Shown in pieces: positions 37,187-49,010 of a stretch of 64,000 nucleotides of DNA. The notes under the pieces are model-generated. The model was not told the origin of the DNA. It made no database searches and saw nothing but the letters and a program-made list of their open reading frames with translations. Made by a program: the position numbers and the translations under genes. This DNA comes from Morella rubra. Taxonomy: Eukaryota > Streptophyta > Magnoliopsida > Fagales > Myricaceae. Numbering within the stretch: position 1 is the stretch's first letter; each line of letters begins with the position of its first letter. The stretch lies in contig CM025855.1 of NCBI GenBank assembly GCA_003952965.2, positions 27,848,907-27,912,906 on the forward strand, given 5' to 3'.

Positions 37187-37971
37187 CCCTTTAACTAATC
37201 TGTTTCTATTGTGCATCGACGGCCCCGGAAAGTACGAGATTCCGCTGAAAAATAGATCTGAGGGGCAAATCTGTACTTAAACGAGTAAGATATTTTTGAC
37301 AAGTATGTATAAGATATTTTTCGAGACAGCAAAATATCTGTCCCGGTAAAATGATTCAATAATCGCAGCGCCATGTGACTGCGGTGGACCCTACTACCTA
37401 ACCTTCTTGGTCGCTTTTTTCCTAACCAGAGTTAACCGATGCCAACTTTGCAGTACCAACTTGACTCATTGACTCTCTCACAGCGTGTTTGGTTACGGTT
37501 GCAGGCTTATTCCGAACCTGCTCTTGCTTCAATTATAGCCCCATCCCCCATGGGTGACGCTTTCCTTCAGAGATTAAAAAGTAAGTTTACTATATCTAGG
37601 TCTTCTAAGTTTGTTGTTAACGTTAAACACGGGGAGAGGGAGATCGGCATAACAACCAAACCCAAGTTCAAAGGGAAGTTCATAGTTTGTCAAACCTCAG
37701 CTACCAAATCTTGAGCTTTACACAGTAAAAAGAGAGTTGTTGACTGAAGCAAAAAGAAACTTCATACAATCGTCCTTAAAAGTCCATGCAACTACCTCTA
37801 AATGAGCTGCCTATCGATCTGATCTAATAAAGAGACAGGGGTGATCATAGGTTTACAAGCACATAGTGCCTCGCCACTGAGCTTCGAATAGCTCATCTAG
37901 CCAATCAAAGCATAACCGTGCATGTCCAAAAAAATATTACATACTTTTAAGTTTTTAAATTTTTTTTAGAT

Positions 37972-38150
37972 AGCGTTTATTTGTCAAAATTTTAAAGAAT
38001 ACTTTTAAAATTTTAAATTTTTTTTAAATATTAAAATTTATAAAAAATTGTGAAAATTTTAAAATGTATCCATATAAATGTTTAAAATTTTAAAATATAT
38101 TTATTTTACTTGAAATTTTTATATTCCACAACGTTGAGTAAATAATCGCC
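37972..38150. repeat. AT-rich MITE-like element
   Basis: Begins AGCGTTTATTTGTCAAAATT and ends GAGTAAATAATCGCC. The interior (AAAATTTTAAAATGTATCC, ACTTGAAATTTTTATA) closely resembles 7260-7370. Confidence 0.5.
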
Positions 38151-38944
38151 ACCTTTAGAATCCTTTCATTTCTTCGTCATGGGACGTGTGTTTGGAAGAG
38201 CTCCTTTGTTAAGCTTCTCCCCATTTTTCCTATACATCAAGCCCGGGCCTTTAGCTTCAGAGGCCATCGGCTCATATAAGGATGACAGACCTTTCTTGCA
38301 TTTCACTCGGCAAAAAAATTAGTTTAAAATATTTTTCTTATCAATGAATTGTTTGTATTTAAATATAGTCACATAATTTTTTTTTTGTGTGTTTTATAGA
38401 GGTTGTATTTTTAAAATAATTTATAAAAAGCACATAAAATAAAGTCAACCAAATAAATAATTGTTCGTCTAGGTTGCGTTAATCGTCATTCTACAATTTT
38501 AGGTCTTAATAAACTTTTTTGCACCCCGTCGAGCTATGTTTGTCATACTTTTTTTTTGTGAAAATTGAGAGAAATTTATGTGTAATAATATCATTAATTA
38601 ATGTTACTATTTATCTTACCCGAAAAGGTATATTATCTAAATTATTGAGGAAAAAGTAAGGCAAGTATTGTTACTGTTGTTACTCTAGCGGGTCCTGTTA
38701 TTATTTTACGAGTACATACAGTTTGAAACTTTGACGTAACCAAAAAAAAAATAGAGTTTGACGCAGGCACAAATAGGCAGCTCCCTATCTCAGACAATTT
38801 GTAACTGAAGGGAGACAGACTGGTATCTGTAGCCAAACAGGCCGGCACAATCACCGCTCTGCATTTAACCAGAGTTAGCAAAGACACGGCAAAAGGTGAG
38901 CAGCGCCTACGGCCCAAACTAACCGTAGTTACAACCCACAGATC

Positions 38945-38951
38945 TATATAA
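38945..38951 (+). promoter_or_regulatory. TATA box of the GRP gene
   Basis: TATATAA lies 86 bp upstream of the start codon, in a locally GC-richer stretch. This spacing would give a leader of roughly 55-60 nt. The match is by eye only. Confidence 0.65.
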
Positions 38952-39036
38952 CCTAGGGTAAGGCTCCCTTCAACTCTCGTGCTCTCCCACTCGGCCTAAT
39001 TTCTCCTCCTTTATTACCTAGGTTTCCTTCTCAGCA

Positions 39037-39805
39037 ATGGCGTCCGCAGAAATCGAATACCGATGCTTCGTCGGTGGGCTCGCCTGGGCCACCGATGACC
39101 AGTCACTGGAGCGAGCCTTCTCTCCCTACGGGGAGATTCTGGAATCGAAGGTCCGTTTGACGTCGCAGAGATTTCGGATCTGACCCGATTCGGCTTTGCG
39201 ATCCAAATCTGATCCGATCTGCTCTGTTTGTGTTACTTGATTCTCTCTGTGTTACTATCTCTATGAAATGATTCTTTTATTACTCACACAAATCGGTACG
39301 TTCATCTTCCGCTTTGTTACAATAAGGCGAAGATCGATCGGTTTCTGTAAATTGTTTTTGTTTCTCCGTGATAGATTCGGTAGATCTAACCAGATCTGAT
39401 TGTTTGGTTTCATAGATTATCAACGACCGTGAGACCGGGAGATCCAGGGGTTTCGGATTTGTCACCTTTAGAGACGAGAAGTCGATGAGGGACGCCATCG
39501 AGGCGATGAACGGCCAGAACCTTGACGGCCGTAACATCACAGTTAACGAGGCCCAGTCCCGCGGAAACAGCGGTGGAGGCGGCGGTGGCGGTTACAGCCG
39601 CGGAGGTGGCGGTTATGGAGGCGGTGGACGCCGTGAAGGTGGAGGCGGATACAGCCGCGGAGGCGGTGGCGGCGGTTACGGTGGCGGCGGATATGGTGGC
39701 GGTGGCGGCGGTTACGGTGGTAGCCGCGACCGTGGGTACGGGGACGGTGGATCCAGGTACTCGCGGGGTGGCGGTGGCGGTGATGGTGGTAGCTGGAGGA
39801 GCTAA
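39037..39805 (+). CDS. Glycine-rich RNA-binding protein, GRP7/GRP8 type
   Basis: RNA-binding protein of nucleus and cytoplasm; Arabidopsis GRP7 and GRP8 act in circadian output, cold and pathogen responses, and splicing. Two exons, 39037-39150 and 39416-39805, give 167 residues. The single RRM spans about 7-86, with RNP2 as CFVGGLAW and RNP1 as RGFGFVTF. The intron falls between GEILESK and IINDRETG, the position I recall for GRP7/8. The C-terminal half is nearly all Gly with interspersed Tyr, Ser and Arg (GGGGYSRGGGGYGGGG type), ending SWRS. GRP7 and GRP8 regulate themselves and each other by promoting use of a cryptic donor in this intron, which yields unstable transcripts. The intron here (265 nt) could do the same, but no cryptic site was verified. 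Confidence 0.96.
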
Positions 39806-41836
39806 GTGGATAGCGCTTAGTTTGGGTTCTATGTCGTTTGTTTTGAGTGGCTCTTTAGATAGTAGTGTCGTTATGGTTCCGATCATGGTTATGTTATGGC
39901 TTTCTGTTTGGTGCTCTCTTTTTTGACCGATGGTTCTCTTGTTCCGACGTTACCCAAAAAAAATTGAAAATACTCCATGAATGAAGTATAGATCTTCTTT
40001 CACGTATTATGTCTGGGATTTCATTTTGATTTATTGCGTACTCTTGTTACATGCATGTTTTATATCCAAATCTGGCAAAACGAAGAAGTTCATTGAGGAG
40101 GTCCCTTAAATGTTCGTGTGAAGTCCTACTTCCCGTAGGACTTCTACAGATCTAAAATTCGGTGGTGGTAATGAAATGACTAAGTCGGTTTTTCCTACTT
40201 TATGGGCCAAGACAAGTAACCGAGCACCGATGGTTAGAATTACGAACTTTGGTCACACAGTGGTGGCCCATGTGGGATGATTTTATTGGGAAAATTGGTG
40301 TATTGGATATTCTCTTTCCGGGTGTTTGTGTATGTGGAGTTAGGGTTAGGAAGCAGCAGTCGCAGGAGACTGGTTAACATATGCCGAAAAAGCCAAAAGT
40401 AGAGTCGGTTTCCGCTTTAGATATTCCTTTTGGTGGTGATTTGTATTTGTTGCTTAAGAAGCATCCTAGTAGGATACAATAATTGTGTGTTTTTTTAAAA
40501 AAGAATTCACAATTATTTCCGTGCCTTCTCAGACACATAGTGTTAGATTTAGAATTTTGAAAAGTTATTTTATCTATTAAAAGTTTTGAGAGTTAATTAC
40601 AAAATAAATTTTATTTTTTTAAAAAATGAAAAAGGAATTTTACATTTCAAGTAACTTAAGGGTTCGAAGTAAATTTTATATTGAATTAAATTCTTAGAAA
40701 ACTTGACAATAATCACCTCTTTTAGTCCAAAATTTGGTCAATTGACTCAAATCGGATTCAATTATTATTTTTGGTGCCCTTCGCTCTCTTTAACCGGATA
40801 AATTAGTAAATATTTAGAGACATTGTAAAAGGTATCAGTCGCTTTAGCTTCCGTCTTTGATCTCTTTTGTCTTTTCCTTTACTGGATCCGAGATTGAAAT
40901 TACGTAATTCGTTTGGTTTAGTGTTCTACATTTTCTCGGTTAAACCGCGACAATAATTCATTCAGTATTACCACTTTCTTGAAAAATCAGTTCCCGTTTT
41001 CTAGATTGATTTTTTATTTTTGTCCAATCCACACTTCATAGAATGAGTCGTTCTTTTCCGAAATCCAAATCTCTTGGCCATCTTCGTTTTGAGATAAGTA
41101 TGATAAGTATGATGTAAATATTTAAATAATATTTGAATTTTATTAATATATTTATAAAAATTATCGAATTATATTAATATTTATAAAAATATTAATATTA
41201 AATTATATTAATATATTTATAAAAATATAAATATTAAATTATATTGATATCCATATAAGAATAATATTAATATTATAAGTTTAAAAAATTATATTTAAAT
41301 TTTAAATTTTGTAGCCAAACGAACGTTTATTTCTTTTTTTTAGCTTCAAAGACCTGAAAGCTGACCGGTGACTGTTCGCTTAGTTGTCAGTATCCTCTTT
41401 TGATTCCTGTTGAGCACGAAGTATATCTTCCCAAGTACCATGTCGTTCAGATCTAGGTTTGAACAGAATAAAGCTTTCTAGTCGTCCATTTTTGCTCAAA
41501 TTGTCACCCTCCAAAAATCAACATAAATAAATAATAAAAATAACCGAAATTTATTTCTTTATTTTGGAATCAAAACATATTATAACTAAAATGTTTCAAA
41601 ATATAAACTTAATCAAATTCTCTTAACAGTCTAAAATTCATAATGATGCTTTTATCTATCTTTTCCGCGTGCTTTCTAAATTTGATCCTAAACAATCTTT
41701 GAAAATAAGAAAATAATAACGGAGTAAGTAAAGAATAAAATAAACAAATAAAAATATAATTATTTTTCAAAATCAGAAATTCACAGATATAGATAGTTTT
41801 ACCAGTAATACAAAAAAATCCTTTTGACATTAACAA
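39806..41836. other. Intergenic after GRP
   Basis: The GRP 3'UTR covers the first 200 bp or so. A 33-residue ORF at 40381-40482 (start MPKKPKVESVSALDIPFGG) was not recognised. From 41100 to 41335 there is an AT-rich array with repeated TATTAATATATTTATAAAAA motifs, ending GCCAAACGAACG like the MITE termini elsewhere. Confidence 0.45.
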
Positions 41837-42233
41837 TAAGTCACACTTACCCCTGTAGCAAGGTAGTGCAATGATTTATCCGGCAGCCAATCAAAATAAG
41901 TCAATAATACGCGGAGTTCACTCTACCAAGGCTTAGCGAAAACGCCAAGCGTACACTAGGGAGAAACCCACATACAAATCACTTCATAGAATGGGTGCAC
42001 TTAGCATTAATAAGTTGGTACCAATAGCAGCAGTAAGTCATATTTACCCTTGTAGTAGGGTTGCACAATAACTTATCCGGCAGCCAACCAAAATAAGTCA
42101 ACAGTACGCGTAGTTCACCCTACCAAGGCTTAGCGAAAATGTCAAGTGTGCATTAGGGAGAAATCTACATAGAGACCACTTCATAGAATGGGTGCACTTA
42201 GCATTAATAAGTTGGTACCAATAACAGCAGTAA
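41837..42233. repeat. Tandem duplication, 197-bp unit, two copies
   Basis: Copy 1 (41837-42033) and copy 2 (42034-42233) both read TAAGTCA, then TTACCC, GTAG, TTATCCGGCAGCCAA, AAAATAAGTCAA, ACCAAGGCTTAGCGAAAA, CACTTCATAGAATGGGTGCA and TTGGTACCAATA. They differ by scattered substitutions of roughly one in ten positions, so the duplication is not recent. No coding capacity was seen. Confidence 0.9.
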
Positions 42234-43240
42234 CAACATTGCCTTGGGGTTTGAAGAAAGTATAATCAATAATCAGAAACATAAATATAATTTAGCATCA
42301 AATAGTATCCAATTTCAGAACAGTAAATATGAATTAGACAGTTTTCAATATACTTTTAAAATTCTACACTTGTTTTCAGAATAATATAACATTGCAACAA
42401 AACTATATTTTCACAAAATATGTTTCACGGAACCAAAAATTTAATTTTGCATAGTTCATCATTTTTTCGAAGAAAATAATGTAATAGCTCCACTTACCTG
42501 TCTTGTTTCAATAATTGAACCACCCTAAAATCCCCATATCGCAACAATCCAAAAGAACCAAAGAAAATTACAAAACCTCAAACATGATTGAATTGAGAGA
42601 GAGAGAGAGAGATCTAAAAAATGATAGATAATGCACGTTTGAAAGGTGTGATCAACCTCTGAGCGAAAATGTCCCTTTTATAGGCAAATTCTAATAAACC
42701 AATTCGTATAATGGGTGCACTTAGTATAAGTCAGTTGGTACCAATAGCAGCAATAACAACATTGCCCCGGGGTTTGAAGAAAGTATAATAAATAATAACA
42801 GAAAATCAGAATCAAAAATAGAAATATTATTTAACAGAAAGCAGAATCCAATTTCAGAATAGTAAATATGAATTAGACAATTTTCAATATACTTTTAAAA
42901 TTCCACACTTGTTTTCAGAATAATATAACATTGCAACGAAACTGTATTTTCGCAAAACATGTTTCACGGAACCAAAAATTTGATTTTGCATAGTTCGTCA
43001 TCTTTCAAAGAAAATAACATAATAGCTCCGCTTATCCAACTTGTTTCGATAATCAAACCACCCTAAAATCATCATATCCCAACAATCCAAAAGAACCAAA
43101 GAAAATTACAAAACTTTAAAAATGACCGACTTGAGAGTGAGAGAGAGAGAGAGAGAGAGATCTCAAAAATAATAGATAATTCATGTTTGAGAGGTGTGAT
43201 TAACCTCTGAGCGGAATGTCCCTTTTATAGGCAAATTTTG
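42188..43240. repeat. Larger tandem duplication, about 523-547 bp unit, two copies
   Basis: ATGGGTGCACTTAG at 42188 recurs at 42711. Both copies continue through ACAACATTGCC, GGGGTTTGAAGAAAGTATAAT, CAATATACTTTTAAAATTC, GTTTTCAGAATAATATAACA, CAATCCAAAAGAACCAAAGA, a GA tract and GTCCCTTTTATAGGCAAATT. The first bases overlap the second 197-bp unit, so the region grew by nested duplications. The GA tract is longer in the second copy. Confidence 0.9.
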
Positions 43241-43575
43241 ACCAAAAAATCATTGAATAACGTTCCAAACCGCTGCCTTTTCGAAATCCCCCATTAAACA
43301 CGTTAAATAACATGATTTACTGAGAAGCTTCGAGATCTACACGATGGAGTTGAAAGGTCACGAAATCAGATGAAAGGTGTTAAAGCGGATGAGAAATCGA
43401 AGAGAGGGAGAGTATATGGTCGTTGAATGGCTAACTGAAACAAAAGAAGTCGAAAATTTAAAGGTTTAGGAAGAAGAAGATCAAAACGTACCGATGTACC
43501 ATTTCACTTAAAAATCCAATTCGAACAAAACGGGTTTAAATAAAATAAAACCTTAGCAACGCTAACCAACCTCGT

Positions 43576-43645
43576 GAAGTGTCTTAGCGGTTAACCTACA
43601 AATCTCTTTTCTTTTAGTAAGTGGGTTCGAATCCTCACGTTCCAT
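43576..43645 (+). repeat. tRNA-like or SINE-like box A/box B segment
   Basis: TTAGCGGTTAA (near 43583) and GGTTCGAATCC (near 43624) match Pol III A and B boxes at tRNA-like spacing. The flanking bases do not form a good acceptor stem, so this is probably a tRNA-derived SINE head or a decayed tRNA, not a functional gene. Confidence 0.35.
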
Positions 43646-44103
43646 CATTTTTCAAAATAAAATTGTTGATCATTTAAGGAAAATTGGCATTTTAGTCCCT
43701 GAGTTTTGAACACTTCTTCAATTTAGTCCACTTTCATATTTTCAAATTTTAGTCCTTGAGTATACTTTTTTTTGACAAAAACATCCATCTGTCAGTTTGT
43801 CGTCCATCTCCTTAACGGCAGAGCCATGTCAACAGCCAAGTAAGCACCCTATTCAAATGATGTCTTGTTGCTAGGCCAAAGCATACATTTTGCTTAAGAA
43901 ACCTGAAGCGCACCGTTTTGTTTAAGAAGCCTTCTGTCCCCTTTTTCAGTTCTCACCCTCGATAGTCAAATCATTTCATCCCCGTTCTCAATCGAGCTCT
44001 AGAACGCCTAAGCAACAAAGGAGGTTCGAATCAATGTAACTTTTAGTGGAGCCCTAGTTCTGCTCAAACAAACACCAGAAGTCCAAACTGCGATATCTTT
44101 GCT

Positions 44104-44280
44104 ATGTCTTTGAGGATTCTTCAATGGCTCAGCCTTGTGGGCATCATATGGCTTCAGTCCATAAATGGAACAAACTCCAACTTTCCTACTTATTCTTCCC
44201 AGCTCAATAAACTAAACCGCGTAAAAATCAATAAATATGCGCCTGACCCAGTGGTCTTCCTTTTTAATCCACATGACTGG
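44104..44280 (+). pseudogene. NFD4-like / nodulin-like MFS transporter, N-terminal fragment
   Basis: ATG at 44104 opens MSLRILQWLSLVGIIWLQSI then NGTNSNFPTYSSQLNKL, the highly conserved start of plant NFD4-like major-facilitator proteins. After about 40 residues the similarity fades (NRVKINKYAPDPV), and a long poly-T tract (44311-44334) follows. The family continues for over 500 residues with twelve membrane segments, none of which is visible here, so this is a truncated gene piece. Whether it is transcribed is unknown. Confidence 0.65.
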
Positions 44281-44515
44281 AGTTCTTCGACTCCAGCCAG
44301 TTACAAAATCTTTTTTTTTTTTTTTTTTTTTTTTTACCGGGATATCACACAAATACATTGAGGGAAGCACATAAACGTTATGTTTTCCGTATAGCCTTAG
44401 GGCTCCGAACTGGTTTCCGACACTGCGAATATGACATCTCTAGCAGTGAAAATAATAACTTTATTTTTACGGGGCCTTTATTCTAGATCAGAAGAAAATA
44501 AGGGAAAAAGACACT

Positions 44516-44880
44516 TTCACATCCATCCACAGTCCATTCTCTTCTCACAACCAGCAGCCTGCACTGGCTTTAGGTTTTAAGTTTCATAACGGCGCCCCCT
44601 CCCCCTGTTCAAGCGCATTGCTAACTTCGGGCTGCATCTGGGCCATTTGCACAAGCGTTCATCCTTATACCTTTCTTTGAGTTCGAGCGTGGTATCGTTA
44701 ACCCATCTTATGCCCCTTTATGATCTGAGTTTCACATCCATCCACAGTCCATACAACCAGCAGCCTGCACTGGCTTTATTTTACGGCGCCCCCTTGTTCA
44801 AGCGCATTGAACTCGGGCTGCACTGGGCTTTGCACAAGCTGAGTTCGAGCGTGGATCGTTAACCCATTTCGGCCCATGCT
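44516..44880. repeat. Tandem duplication with the second copy shortened
   Basis: TTCACATCCATCCACAGTCC at 44516 recurs at 44731. Both copies run through CAACCAGCAGCCTGCACTGG, ACGGCGCCCCC, GTTCAAGCGCATTG, CGGGCTGCA and GAGTTCGAGCGTGG to CGTTAACCCAT. Copy 1 is about 200 bp and copy 2 about 150 bp; copy 2 lacks several short internal pieces. Confidence 0.9.
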
Positions 44881-46660
44881 GAGTTCAATAGCCTAATTCA
44901 TACCGTTTTGGACGCAATGGGAGGCTCTTGGGCTAGTTTAGCCCAATAGGCCCAACTCCTTGGAAATCTTGAACTTCCTTCTCAAGTGAAAGTAATCAGG
45001 AAATCGCTTAGAAAAAAAAGAGAGTAATCAGGAAATCGGACATGCCGCAAGAGTAATGTCTTGAATGATTATCTATCTTGACCGTGTAGGAAAAATCTTG
45101 CGATACGATTCATCTAAATCTAACAACAGCTACTGTCCAAAACCCCCGATAAATCTACCACCACTACTGTCCAAAAACCTAGGATTTTGTTTCGAACATG
45201 TCCAAGAAATGAAGGACCTTACACAGAATTGACATGACTGGCAATTGGAACACCAGTCGGTTTTGTGGTCACTGCCCGCTGGCTAGCTACCTAAGACGTC
45301 AAGTTCCTTCTAGGATTGAGCATTCCATTTCTTGGACATAAAATCATTGCCAAGAAGAAGATTCTAAAGCCTTGCTAACCTCATATAAGAATCATGCACG
45401 CATATTTTAAATGACTTTATCATGCAGGTGGAGACTGGAGTAACTACTCCTGGATCGAAAGGATAAGCTTCTACTGACTCCAAAACTATAAATTGACAAG
45501 GTCTGCAGGAAAGCAAGTGTTAAAATGAGAAATATTTTTTTTTGGGCAAGTTAAAATGGGAAATATTTCCAGAACGCACATATCCTGTATTTAGCACTGC
45601 TCATTTAATTGGAACAAGTTCCAATTGAAATAGATATGTGCTTCTAGACTAGGCTTATTATCCGAAATCAAGACCCAAATACCTGAATCTCAGACAAATG
45701 AATGGCATTTGGAAAAACACTGAGCACTGCTTTACCATATCGCAAGCAGATCACATAGGAGACACAGGACAAAAGGCAGCGATCGACTTTGCAGTGCACT
45801 TTATGAGAATGACAAGATAAGATCGGTATGAGTATACGAGAATACGTGTCCCACCATATCTTGGTCTGTTCCAACTGAATCTTGTAACATACAAGAATCA
45901 GTGTACGGGTGAATCCATGTAAGATCTGAATTATTCAGTTCTGAGAAATAAGTTTCGCTCCTTAAACGCAAGCCAAGTTCTTTCTAATATGTCCTATTCA
46001 TGATCTTTCAACAGCTATATAAAAGAACATCATTGGTGTATTCTATATGGACGGATGGATGCTGACCACCAGCATGGCAGCCTAAGTGGTATGAGGGTAT
46101 GAAATAAGGCGCCTAAGAGAGGGTGTGGGGGAGGAGATCCTTAGATCGAACCCTCCTGCCTTCATTATCACTTGCATATTGGTAGGATTGTGGTGACGGT
46201 CCTTCCTTCCTGAGACAAGTAGTTGCAGTGAGTGAAAGTTTCTATGATCATGCTCAAGAAGAGTTAGCTACACTGGTCGTCCCCTTCCACTCCTTTATGA
46301 AAAAAAAAAGGCATATGCTAATTGGTGATAATCATGAGGTGTTCAATTTGCTTTTATCCGAGCTTTCTTTTTTGCCAATTTTTTTGCATGGCTCGTGTTT
46401 TATAAGTGCATCATATCTTGTCAAACCCATGTAGTCCACACGCTTATTATCGACTTATAATGTGTGATTGTGTTCTACGTGGGTCTCGGTCTTTCTCATA
46501 TAGAATCATATGTAAAATAAACACATCCAAATCCGCATGCAAACAAATGCTTACCGACACTGCAGGAGTATTTTTGTTCACTGAAGTGGAATTCCCTGCG
46601 CATATTCCCCTCGATGACGACATTTTGAATTAAGTTCCTTCCCATCCTTCCTACAGCTAT

Positions 46661-47065
46661 ATCTCCCAATTAGAACTTCTGTTTTACAAAATTCCTCCCT
46701 TTGTTCAAAGATTCGCCCCCCCTCTAAAAGACAACCTTCATGCCTTTGCGGCCAGTGTACCCTGTAGGACCGGTCGGCCAAGTCCGGTTGGTGGACCTTT
46801 TCCCCTCACCATTAGGTTGGAGATTCCAGGTCCCCTAGGCCCTAGTCAGTAAAATTAAAAAGGCCTAATTGGGATCTCCCAATTCGAACTTCTGTTTTCC
46901 AATGCTCCACCTTTGTTCAAAGATTCCGCCCAAAAAGGCAACCGTTATGCTTTTGCGGCCAGTGTAGGACCGGTCGGCCAATTCCGGTGGTGGACTTGTT
47001 CCGCTCACCATTAGGTTGGAGATTCCAGGTAACCTTGTTAGTAAAATTAAAAAGGCCTAAACTGG
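46661..47065. repeat. Tandem duplication, about 213-bp unit
   Basis: ATCTCCCAATT at 46661 recurs at 46874. Shared blocks are GAACTTCTGTTTT, CTTTGTTCAAAGATTC, TTTTGCGGCCAGTGTA (TTTGCGGCCAGTGTA in copy 1), GGACCGGTCGGCCAA, CTCACCATTAGGTTGGAGAT and AGTAAAATTAAAAAGGCCTA. The copies differ by substitutions and small gaps. No gene is implied. Confidence 0.9.
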
Positions 47066-48610
47066 ATCAAGAAAGTAATCAGATAAACACGTCTAACCTC
47101 TGTTGATCAATCCTTTTGAATTCATCTAAACACTTTCTCAGCAAAACTACACTCCTGGACCATCACGAGTCCAACGTAACTCAATTTCACCCACTTGTAA
47201 GGAAGGACCACAAGTGGAAGAAAAGTCCTGAGGTAGAGGACGATTCCATAGATATTACTTTCGATTGAAGATAGACTGCGTGATAAGGATTCCAAATCTC
47301 AGTAGGAGGGTGTATCTCAAAGAGCATCGCTTTTTTTCTTTGTATTATTTTGGAAAGATTCCTGGAGAATTGCTCAAGTAGTTTTCAACTAATGATCAGT
47401 ACTAGCCCCGTTAGCATGTGGCCAGAATCCCCTGACCATGACCCATGCAACTTGACAACAGGGGGCCACGTTGGCTTCCAATGTTGTGCAGACTTGCTGT
47501 AGTGAAATTAATCAAGAATAACTGGTGTATTTAGGAATATGATATGCTAAAGAAGTTCTGAAGTTCCAAGGAAGTTGGCAATAGGGAACCAATATGACCT
47601 GAAAATCTGTGGACAGCACAGTACTGTTTCATCCTCTAACGTGAAAACAGAACAAATGGAGAAGTACAAGCAGGTATATGTGCAATTACTATGGCAAACA
47701 ATATGCTTTTTGAGAAACTAGAATATATATTACTAAGGTTCCTAGATATATGTCTAGAAGTGCCTTGATCTTTTTTTTTAAACCATATTCTACAAGCACA
47801 GAATCATCAAGATCTTAAGGAATCATATACCACGCATTTCTCTTACTGAAAGTTCACTGTTTCAGCCATTGTACTCCTACTTACCTCCCAATATCAGGAA
47901 AGGGTGTGATAGATTCTACTAGCGAATAGACTCAACTGAAGTCTACTTGCAAGATCTTCACCGTCATAGGACCATAGGTTGGGCCATATACCAACTTGCA
48001 GCCTAAAGCCATGGTATCACACCGCCAGGCTCCTGTAGAGGATGCTCTCTTAGGATTTTACTTTTTATTCCAAACAGATATTTAGTTTCACCCAATAAAT
48101 TGTCACTCGCGATTGAGATACTCCGCAACTGAGCATATTACGGAATATTAATATGCCCACCTCAAAACTACATCTAGAAACCAAATCTGGAAATGTGCTG
48201 AGATCAGCCTTCCTGCATGCAGTTAAGCTCACAATCCTGAACTAGCTAAGCAAGCATTGTTTAGTAAAAACCATATTGATGACTGCATTTATAAGATACA
48301 GTATTAGCTAGGCATGAAAAATCGCTCTAACAAAAAATAGAAATGATAAGGGCTTGTCTGCAATCTGCATCTATTAGTACAGAAGCGTTGTTTCCAAAAT
48401 CTAGGAAATCTAAGCATGTAGCTATTCATCTCATGAAAACAAAGTACTGGTTAAAAACAGGGTATCATTATGCTGCCAAAACAAGATGCCGCGTAGTAAG
48501 GAAATCTTTCCTAGTTGGGTCTCTGTTAGGCACAACAAGTGGAAATAAGGGAAATTCAGAACAAATTGGAAATAAGAGAGATTGGGGATGGTGGAAAACC
48601 TGAAAATCTT

Positions 48611-49010
48611 AAGGGTTAAATACACTTTGCCATCTTTATTTTTGGAGATATTTACACATTGCATTTTGATGTATTATTATTGAGACATTGGCCGTATAAA
48701 ATTACACATTTTTTTTTTTTTCGATTTGAACCTTGTACTATAATTGGGCATCAATTTAAACGGATTTCGTCAAAACGTGCCTCTCACGTGGCTACCACCT
48801 AAGTGAGATATGTAAATATCCCCAAAGATAAGGGAGACAATGTGTAACTAAATTGACGAAATCCGTCCAAATTGATGTCCAATTACGGTACATGATTCAA
48901 ATTGAAAAAATATTTAACTTTATAGATCCAATGTCTCAAAATAATACATTGAGATGCAATGTATAAATAATCCAAAAATAAGAGAGACAAAGTGTATTTA
49001 ACTCAAACTT
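48611..49010. repeat. Foldback MITE, about 400 bp
   Basis: Left end GGTTAAATACACTTTG mirrors right end CAAAGTGTATTTAACTC. Further in, TTGAGACATTGG mirrors CCAATGTCTCAA, and ATTTGAACCTTGTACTA-type sequence mirrors the central right arm. It could fold into a long imperfect hairpin. No coding capacity. Confidence 0.85.

Larger units (their letters stand above)
36659..38944. other. Intergenic between NFD6-like and GRP genes
   Basis: Holds two AT-rich MITE-like elements (37036-37186 and 37972-38150). An open frame at 37439-37714 has no recognised family. The divergent NFD6-like promoter should lie in the first few hundred bases. Confidence 0.45.

Noticed and set aside
37439-37714. 91-codon open frame starting MPTLQYQLDSLTLSQRVW
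   Set aside because: Not recognised and without a promoter or family pattern; part of it resembles repeat-like 'QRVWLRLQAY' text found by chance.
39410-39926. Long open frames opposite and beside the GRP glycine repeat
   Set aside because: They are Ala/Thr/Val-rich shadows of the GGN repeat codons in other frames, with no independent signal.
40381-40482. 33-residue ORF beginning MPKKPKVESVSALDIPFGG
   Set aside because: Protein-like composition but too short to assign, with an in-frame stop close before it and no visible splice continuation.
46085-46313. Possible SINE with GATCGAACCCTCC and a downstream A-run
   Set aside because: The A box is weak and no target duplication was seen; the evidence is too thin for a feature.
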